Positions 19,550 to 27,015 of a stretch of 27,015 nucleotides of DNA are shown here, piece by piece. Below the pieces are notes generated by a model. It was not told the origin of the DNA. It worked only from the letters and a program-made list of their open reading frames with translations, and ran no database searches. The position numbers were made by a program, and so were the translations under genes. Every line of letters starts with the position of its first letter. Positions within the stretch are counted from its first letter, which is position 1. Source of the DNA: Linderina pennispora (Eukaryota; Kickxellomycota; Kickxellomycetes; Kickxellales; Kickxellaceae); contig NW_024468384.1 in the NCBI RefSeq assembly GCF_002104995.1, positions 1-27,015 of the forward strand, in the 5' to 3' direction.

Positions 19550-22500
19550 TCAGAATTTCCATCTGCGCGATGCCGGATCGTAGCTGGTTCGTGCGAGCGG
19601 ATCAAGGTAAACCCGCTGTTCTTGTCCTCCGGAAAATGGCGGCGAATCCTTGGCTTGGACGAAGCTGTGGTTCCCCACAAGCACGTCCTGCCAGTACCGT
19701 GTTGCCTGCTGGGCGCGCTGCTGGACTTTGGCCTGGTATGCGCTTAGTTCGGCGTCAGGCAACGCTGCAAGCAAGTAATCAGGGTGCACAGCAAGGACCT
19801 CTCCACCGACCTGCCCAAAGCCGAATGACTTGAGTAGAACGGCTTTGACTCCAGACGTCTTGACTGTCTTGTTTGGGTAGAAGATTAGGTCATACTCCTC
19901 AAGCTCGGACGAGATGTTGTCAGCATTGCGGTTGCCTGGGATAATGCCGGTGTCAAGAATCTGTAGTGCCCCATTCAACATCCAGGCTGCCGCCGCGCCC
20001 TTAGGGTGGCCGGTGAGCCACTTTTGGCATACCGCAGGGACTGCGTGTCCAGGGGTACGGCCAAGGTGCTTCAGCTGCGTGTTGATGAGTGCCGACTCGT
20101 TCTTGTCATTGGCCTTGGTTGACGTGCCGTGGAACGAAGCAGCACCAATGTCGTCGACAGTCAGTCCCCACACAGCTAGCGAGCCGCGCAGCGGAGATAT
20201 CTGCGGGTTACGGCACCAGAAGCTGTTTCCCCAAGTGTCCATGGCTTCCTTGCGCTGAGCATCTGCCTCGGCTTGAATCGCGTCTGCATCTTCCTCTGCG
20301 ATGGCCATCTCCTCAGCGACCCAGTTGTCGATCTCCACCTTGCGGCGCTTAAGTTGCCTGCGACGATAGCCCATGTCCAGGAGCCTTGACCTGCAGGTGG
20401 CCAGCCCCTCCCTAGCCGAAACGAGCACACCCTTGCCTGGCGCTGGCACCGAGCGGCCTTGCTTGTCTGTCGCTGTGCCTGCCATAGCAATAATTCCATA
20501 TATCGGGGCACCAGCTTCAATGGCTGCTGATGCAGACATCAGCAGCGCTATACCTGCACCCTCGCCTTCCATAAACCCGCTTCTGGTCGTAGTGCATGGG
20601 CGCGACATCTCCCCAGGGGCACGGCCATTAGCTATTTCATCAACTGCATTCGATGTTGCGCCCATCATGGCAAACTCATAGCTCGGATCCTCGGCAAAGT
20701 CGTCAATGCCGCCAGCCAGCATGACCCTGGCCTTGCCCGACTGGATGGTTTCAACGGCCACATCAATTGACAGCACAGAGGTAGCACATGCACCAACGAC
20801 GGGCTTAACTGGTCCGGCAGACGATAGCAAAAGCATGTTGACCCAGGCAGCAGCGACGTTAATAAATGTCTCTTGAAGGACGTCGCTGTTCATGTCCTTG
20901 TCGAGCGAGCGGTTGTGGAAGACATTTTGTATCGAATAACAGCCACCGAGCCCTGAGCCAACTGTGCTGCCAACCTCTGACACATGGAAGTATTGGTATA
21001 GCTCATACGGATCAGTGACACCGGCTCTCAGCAAGGCTTCCACAGTGGCAACTAGCGCATAGCAGGTGATGGGGTCGATCTGTCTGACCAGATCCTCTTG
21101 AATTCCATAGCGCACCGGGTCCCAACCACTCGGAATCTGAGCAGCAACCAGCCGGTCGAATCTCATGGCCTTTGGGACAACTATCACAGCACCCTTCAGG
21201 AACTTCACCATCCAGGCTCCCTCTGCGTTCTCCCAGATGTCGACCCTGTCTCCATTCTTTAGCTTGAACTGCCTAGCAGCCTCACTGCTCGCCTCGAATG
21301 GCTCCATATCGTGCTCTATCTGAAGCTCGCACATGATGGTCTTTCTGTTGGGGTCGTATCCGTTGTGCAGCTCGGGCTCAATAAAGCGGATTCCTGTGTG
21401 CTCTAGAATGCGCTTCTCGTATTTTGCCTTAATATCCATATTGCGGACCGGCTCTCCCGTAGCACAGTCGACCCATCCGGTGTAGTGCTTGCCTGTGGCC
21501 ATCATGGACCCATTAAAGTGCTTAGTATAGCCCATGACCCATGCCAGCTCGATGCAGCCCTCGAGCGAAAATTCTCCGTACGCCTCCATCTCCCAGCGGC
21601 AGGCTGAGCTGCCATATGGACCAACCTCGCCAAATCCGGTGACAACCACAACTTTGTCTAAATTGATCATCCCCTCCATGTACTTGAGGTGTGCGAGCTG
21701 GGTTGTCGTTCTGACCTTTGGGAATCTGACTTGATGGTTGGCCAATGCGCCAGCTGGTAATGTGATAGGCGATCTGGCTGTGCTAGGTCCATGAATAGTG
21801 TAGTAGTCCAATGCAGAGTCGGTGCTGACCATCTTCCGCTTGTTGCCAACGGACGTAATCTCAGAACGCGCCATAGTCACCGTACTTTTGAGATCGTCAA
21901 TGCAGTCAAACCCGCCGTTGAGATCCGCCCAGACTGGCGCGGTCTGTGCCAAGTCGCAGATGCCATCGTGCATTAGACCCAGGATATTAAATGCCATCTC
22001 CACAGTCGAGAATGTTCGTACACCATGCGCTTCTATCTTTTCTGCCACCAGGTTGTTGCCGTCCATAAGCCCTGTGCCTCGTGTCCACCCGATTACCGCC
22101 CCTGCGATTGACAGGTAGTCTGCCCACGACTCAGAGCGCCAGCGATTGGCCAATGTCTCTAGCGCGATTTTGCTCTCACCATAGAGGCCGTCGCCGCCAA
22201 ACACACCATGGTTTGGTGAAAGCGGCAACACAGCAAGTGTCGGTCGGGTTTCCAGATGCAATAGTGCCTTAGTCTGCCTGATCTCGCCAAGCAGACGGAC
22301 CAGGTTAGTGAGCATAATCCGGTGAGCCAGCTCTGACCGCGAGGTTATCTGCGAGATGTCGCTGCCTACTTCTGAAATTGCTGCAAACGGAACAACATAG
22401 TCGAGATCCCAGCCCAGCCCCTTTTTGCTATAGATGTACCCGACAAGAGCGGTGACATCATCAACTGACCCCTGGTTGAACGGCACGACGACAAGCTGCG

Positions 22501-24480
22501 ACCCCTTGGCACCGCATTCGCGATACATATCCTCAAAGAATTGCAGTGTCCTGCGACTATACGACGAGGTAGTTGCAATGACCTGGGCTCCACCGGCAAG
22601 CATTCTGCGTAAAACCTGGGCACCGATTGATCCCTTCCCACAGCCAGTAACAAGTGCAGTCTTACCGCTGAATGACAGCCCACCCGTGTTGATGTCCTCC
22701 AGGCAGGCAAAGTACTCAGCAGTTTGCTGCTGGCAATACTCCCATCTACCAGAAGACTGCACAGCCTTGAGATGGAGCATCGGTGACTGGCCATTTTCCT
22801 CTGCCTTCATGTGCTCGATATACTCGGAAAACGATGGTTCCGTACTCCGTAGTGCCTCGCGGTAAGAAGCACTTCCTTTGGCGTCGATATGTGTCTGGGG
22901 GCAGGTGGGGAAGGAGAACTCTCTGTATACTGGGTCCTGGTGCAGCGCACGTTCGCATTCCTTCGTCAATGAAGCACATAGCTCAATGACATACTGGACA
23001 CGTCTATCCTCAGACCCTTGGAGAACGGCGGAGATTCCAGAGATATGGCCGAGCAGTGGCCGGCTAGCACAGTTGACCAGATAATGCTGGCGCGCTAGGC
23101 TGAGCTCTGGCGGTTGCTTTCCTTCAGCACCAGTGAGGATACTATGAATGTGCTCATACAGCGCCTGCCGAGCCCAATTCCACGACGAGTCGAACACTCG
23201 GGCCTTGCGTGCCTCGAAAATGCCAGCGACGCCATCTAAAAAGTCATCCCCCAGCTCATGAACCAATCCGTCAAGACGCTGCTGATATTTCTCTGATGCA
23301 GATACTGCAGCGTCTCGAGCCTTGCTACCTTCACGAAGGTCGATACCGGCATGATGTGCCAGTGCTTGTATCTGGTGGATGATAAGCGCGCGCTGCTCCT
23401 TTTGCATCTTTTCAAATTCAGCGCTGTTGATACCAGGGACCACCGCTCCTGGTCCATGCGATCCTTGCCCATTGGCCACGGCCGTGCTTAGTGAGATGCC
23501 GGCCCTCTTAGCATGCAGCTGTGCAATGGAGTCAAGCCAGATTGTGGCCGCAGACCCATTGTCAACACGGGATGCTGGCTCCATGGCAAGTGCTAAGAGC
23601 AGCACAGAGTCCTGTCGCCCGCTTCCTAGCCCAAAGCGAGAGTGCAGGTGATTGCGGGCAGAAGAAACGGTGAATCCACCAGGCATCTTGGTGCTGAACA
23701 GGCGAGCAATCTGAGAAGATGAGTGCTTGCCCAGGGTCCCTGAGAAGGACGATATGCTGTTGCCAAGATCGTGCAGCGACAAATCCTCAGGCTTTTCGGG
23801 CACCCCACTACCTAGCTCTTTTTGCAAGTCACCAACGATCTCGTTCTGAAGAGTAGATTTTCCAGCAGTCAGGTCTTTGATTGTCCTGTTAGCCTCTATA
23901 TCCTCTAGTGACCGCTTTAGCTTCTGGGCGACTAGAACCTGCACAACATCCCGAGGATCAATTGGTGCGTCTTGCACTGCCTCAACCGGTGTTGCTGGAG
24001 CCTCAGGTAGAGCTGGCGTGGGTGGAGCAGCCAATGGTGCTACAGCAGTAGCAGTTGGCTCAGGCTGTAAAGCAGCGTCGTCAGATGTGGAGTCCATGTC
24101 CGTCTCTGCGGAAAACAGATATCCGATGTCCTGCTCATCCTTCTCAGAATGCAGAATGGCAATCGACTGCGGATGGGCCGAACCAACCAAGCTCAAGGTC
24201 TTCTGTGCCATACCGCATAACGTCGCTGTTGGGCCAATTTCGATAAGGCGCCTGATGGAGAAGTTGCAGAGGATTTGATTCTGTGTCTCGATCCAGCGCA
24301 CAGGCGATGCGAATTGGTACGCCAACAGCTCAGTCAGCAGGACTCGAGCCAGACGGTCCCGCTCATCCTCAGACGATTGAACTGATCCCCATTCCTGCAG
24401 CTCGTGGTTGATGGCCATGGAGTTTGTGATTTGGTAGACCATCTCAAAGTACTCTCTGGTCAAGTCAAACGCACCGATGT
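19550..24480 (-). CDS. Fungal type I fatty acid synthase, alpha half (end of MPT, ACP, KR, KS); lacks PPT
   Basis: One frame of over 1,640 residues, with no ATG of its own, runs on from the beta half. Residues below count from the TTG codon at 24463. The end of the malonyl/palmitoyl transferase domain (LLAYQFASPVRWIET, 47-61) leads through an Ala/Pro linker (about 134-165) to acyl carrier protein, with Ser203 in AGKSTLQNEI as the phosphopantetheine site. The ketoreductase has TGCGKGSIG (606-614) and YGESK (Tyr761, Lys765). The ketoacyl synthase has nucleophile Cys1226 (VGACATSV), His1445 (FHGTST) and His1486 (LTGHPKGAA). It elongates acyl chains in the cytosolic barrel-shaped synthase. The usual split between beta end and alpha start is absent, so the protein is a beta-alpha fusion. 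The frame ends at YDPASRRWKF, where yeast alpha continues into a phosphopantetheinyl transferase; that domain is missing here, so activation in trans is expected. Confidence 0.93.
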
Positions 24481-27015
24481 CAGGTTGGGGATGTATCGGT
24501 TGATCAGGCGGCGGTAGTCAAGCTTGGACTCGAAGACAGCCTTTTTGACGCACAGGCGGAAGGGCTCGACGCCGTTAAGCAGCAGGCTCGAGTGGAATGG
24601 CACGTCAATTCCTGCCAGTGGAATGGTAGCCCGACCGCGCTGTGGCGGGGCCATATCAGGTCCGTCCGAGAGTATACCACTGACAACCTCGCTCACAGCA
24701 GACAAATCCACCAGCGTGCTGTCACGAGAGTAGATGGCAAAGAGTGTGTCCAGAACGCGCTGCAGGACGTTAAGGTTAGTCAGCCGTCCGGCCACCACGT
24801 ATTGCTGCGACTGGATGTTGTAGTTGACAATCTCCAGCAGCTCAGATGTCTGGGTGCCAATAAGGTCGACAACTGCACTGAGGGCCTTTTCGCCAAACTG
24901 CGATGGACACGCGATGGGTTGGCTGCAACCATGCCGTAGGGGGAACGCCCAAACTCGTCGCGCTCGACTGATGACTGCATAACCATGCCGCGGTAGAAGG
25001 TAATATCAACCGTGTCCTCGATAGTAAACACGTTTGAGGTTGCTGCAAGCGCGATGTACTCGCCAAGAGAATGGCCAGCAAACACAGCATCCTCGTGGAT
25101 GAGTGCACGAGAGCGAAGATCGGCGACTGTTGCCAGCTCAAAGATTATAATTGCCGGTTGCGTAAACTGCGTAGCATGAAGCAGCCCATAGGCGACCGGT
25201 GGGTATAGCGGCGGGTCCTGGATGTGATACTGGGTAGAGCTGATGCTGTGCTCGAGCTGGCACCGCGCTTAAACAGGTCGATGTAGTTCTGGCGGATCTG
25301 AGCCCCCTTTTGCTCCGCCAAAGTGGACAGTGTACTCTTTTGGGTTCGAGCGGACGATGTCAAGCAATGACACGCCGTATTGCTTAAGCATGTACTTGTC
25401 GGCACGGTCCCAGACACCCTGTGCCGCCGCTGACGATTTATATAGGTCCATGCCCATGCCGGTCTGCTGGGACCCTTGCCCGGTGAAAACGTATGCAGTT
25501 GGCGCCTGGTCGACCTCTGCGGTGCAGATAAGCACCTTCTTTCCATCCGCATTGAATGTCTCGCCTGCAATCAGCATGCGGCCGTGCTTCATGCCGACAT
25601 GTCGCAGTTTGGTTTCGAGCTTATCCCCAGGCAAGACCATGCCGACAAACTGTGCCTTGAATGCCCTGACTCGCTCTGGATTGTCCGTTAGCAACATAGC
25701 GCTCAATAAGCGAGCGGGTTGACGCACTGGTCCACATGCCGTGGGTGATGGTTCCAGGTAGACCGACTAGATCGGAGATGTACGGATTCGTGTGGATTGG
25801 GTTATAGTCGCCCGAGATATACGAGTACGCCCAGTTTGACGAGAGCGCCTGCACAAACATGCCATCGTCACGGTTCTTGGGCACAATTGCATATCCGTTG
25901 TCGGGAACAGGTTCTCACGCACGTCGAGTTTGCGCTGCGAGCGGTCTAGATAGCTTGCAACTGGATCGCCATGGGCCACGCCGCTTTCATACATGATATC
26001 AGCCACATGCGCCTTCGACTGAGACCTGTAGACACACAGTATACCTTTCCACTGACGCTGACGCTAGAGAAGATATCCTTGCGTCATGTACTGATAGAGC
26101 GAATCGGTGCAGAACTCTAGCGTGTCGCCTGGGCACAAGGGGCAGCGACCGTCGGACTCTAGCCACGAGATCCACTCCTTCGACTCCAAAACAGCGATAT
26201 CGTCCATAGTGTCAAATCTCACTTGCACGACGTTATTGTCACGACGGGTGAAGGTGAGCCCAAAGTCAATCTCGACCCACGGTACAGGAACACGCTGTTG
26301 ATAGTGGCAATACGAGCAGAGTTGCGGTAAATAGATGCCTCTACGGTGACCCGCTTACCAATCGCAGTATTGACTACTCGATGGTTTGGCATCAGCATCA
26401 ACTGTGTCGCTGACGGCAATTTGGTCGGAACCATCGACGAAGTTGAAGCTGTTCGAGAGGTGGACAATTTTGAGCAGCCCGCAATGGATGTTGTCGGATG
26501 TCAGGCTGCGCAGAATGCTGGGCCACGCAAGGACAAACAAAAAATCCATTGGCGCGATTAGCTGGCACCATGGTCTTCCTTGTAGTGCTGTGAGTGGTTG
26601 TCAATGACGCGGCAGAACTCCGAGACATGCTCCTGCGTCACAGTGAGTCCTTTCTGCGCAAAGGTCAAGTCGGACAGCGAGGAATCGCCTGCAGCACTCC
26701 ACATCTGAACGTAGAACTTGCGAATGAGCTCATCACGCTCGTCTAGAATCTCATGAATAGGCGCCATTGCTATAGACGGATGGTGCCGGAACCGAAGACA
26801 GAGCTCGCTCTGCTCGAATCCATTCGAGGCAAACACCAGCAGTGAAATGACCTGGCTGTCGTCAATACCTAGCACGAGTTCTCTGTCACCATGGCTGTTG
26901 ATGATCTCGACCCTAACCGGGACATCGTTGCAGTACGAAACAGTGATGATCTGGCAAGGTCGAGGACGCATTACGCGCCGCACATAGTTGTCGACATACT
27001 TGGTGCCTGCACAAT
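24481..27015 (-). pseudogene. Fatty acid synthase, beta half (DH and malonyl/palmitoyl transferase), frameshifted, 5' end outside window
   Basis: Continues upstream of the alpha half on the same strand. From the window edge inward: linker KYVDNYVRRVMRP; the first hot-dog part of the dehydratase (PVRVEI, APIHEILDERDELIRKFY); APMDFLFVLAWPSILRSL; the MaoC-like hot-dog with its active-site loop SGDYNPIHTNPY and GTITHGMW; then malonyl/palmitoyl transferase with VFTGQGSQQTGMGMDLY and nucleophile motif FAGHSLGEY, ending at RYIPNL. Order and motifs match fungal FAS beta. The acetyl transferase and enoyl reductase would lie beyond 27015. The frame changes near 26560, 26382, 26281, 26082, 26034, 25904, 25686, 25305, 25257, 24901 and 24481. 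Most are single-base losses in CC or GG pairs, or a gained G in a G run (25303-25307). None looks like an intron. Either this half is decaying or the sequence is error-rich here, so 'pseudogene' is provisional. Confidence 0.8.

Overview
The window looks like nuclear DNA of a fungus. The genes carry short GT-AG introns. They include a fungal type I fatty acid synthase, an Ecl1-family zinc-finger protein and a secreted cysteine-rich protein resembling CBM19 chitin-binding modules. The remains of a Fanzor nuclease and a Crinkler-type restriction-endonuclease-fold protein point to an early-diverging (zygomycete-type) lineage, perhaps Kickxellomycotina. That placement is inference; 'fungus' is firm.

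Layout. Positions 1-300 hold an unrecognised, broken reading frame on the minus strand. Positions 301-3952 and 9097-12748 form a 3,652-bp, almost perfect inverted repeat. Each arm carries one complete Ecl1-type gene (minus strand at 1751-2119, plus strand at 10932-11300) with its CCAAT/TATA promoter, so the gene exists as two outward-facing, protein-identical copies. The 5.1-kb unique spacer holds a three-exon gene (4940-7301) for a 690-residue secreted, probably GPI-anchored protein with nine six-cysteine modules, three of them nearly identical 64-residue copies. A 1.8-kb AT-richer stretch follows in which I can support no gene.

Right of the repeat lie a decayed C-terminal Fanzor (eukaryotic TnpB-like) fragment at 13233-14306 (minus) and a stand-alone Crinkler-type PD-(D/E)XK nuclease-fold protein at 15210-16283 (plus). 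An MFS monocarboxylate-transporter-like gene at 16364-17843 (minus) has one intron and one frameshift. An intact aldo/keto reductase lies at 18399-19313 (minus). Last comes the 3' part of a fused beta-alpha fatty acid synthase from 19550 to the window edge (minus). Its alpha half (ACP-KR-KS) is one uninterrupted frame of 4.9 kb but ends without the phosphopantetheinyl transferase domain. Its beta half (DH and malonyl/palmitoyl transferase) is clearly recognisable but is broken by about eleven small frameshifts.

The most notable items are the large inverted duplication of the Ecl1 locus, the Fanzor relic, the kinase-less Crinkler nuclease and the PPT-less, half-frameshifted synthase. Many frameshifts, and all four internal differences between the repeat arms, are changes in short homopolymers. 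Sequence error therefore has to be excluded before anything is called a pseudogene.
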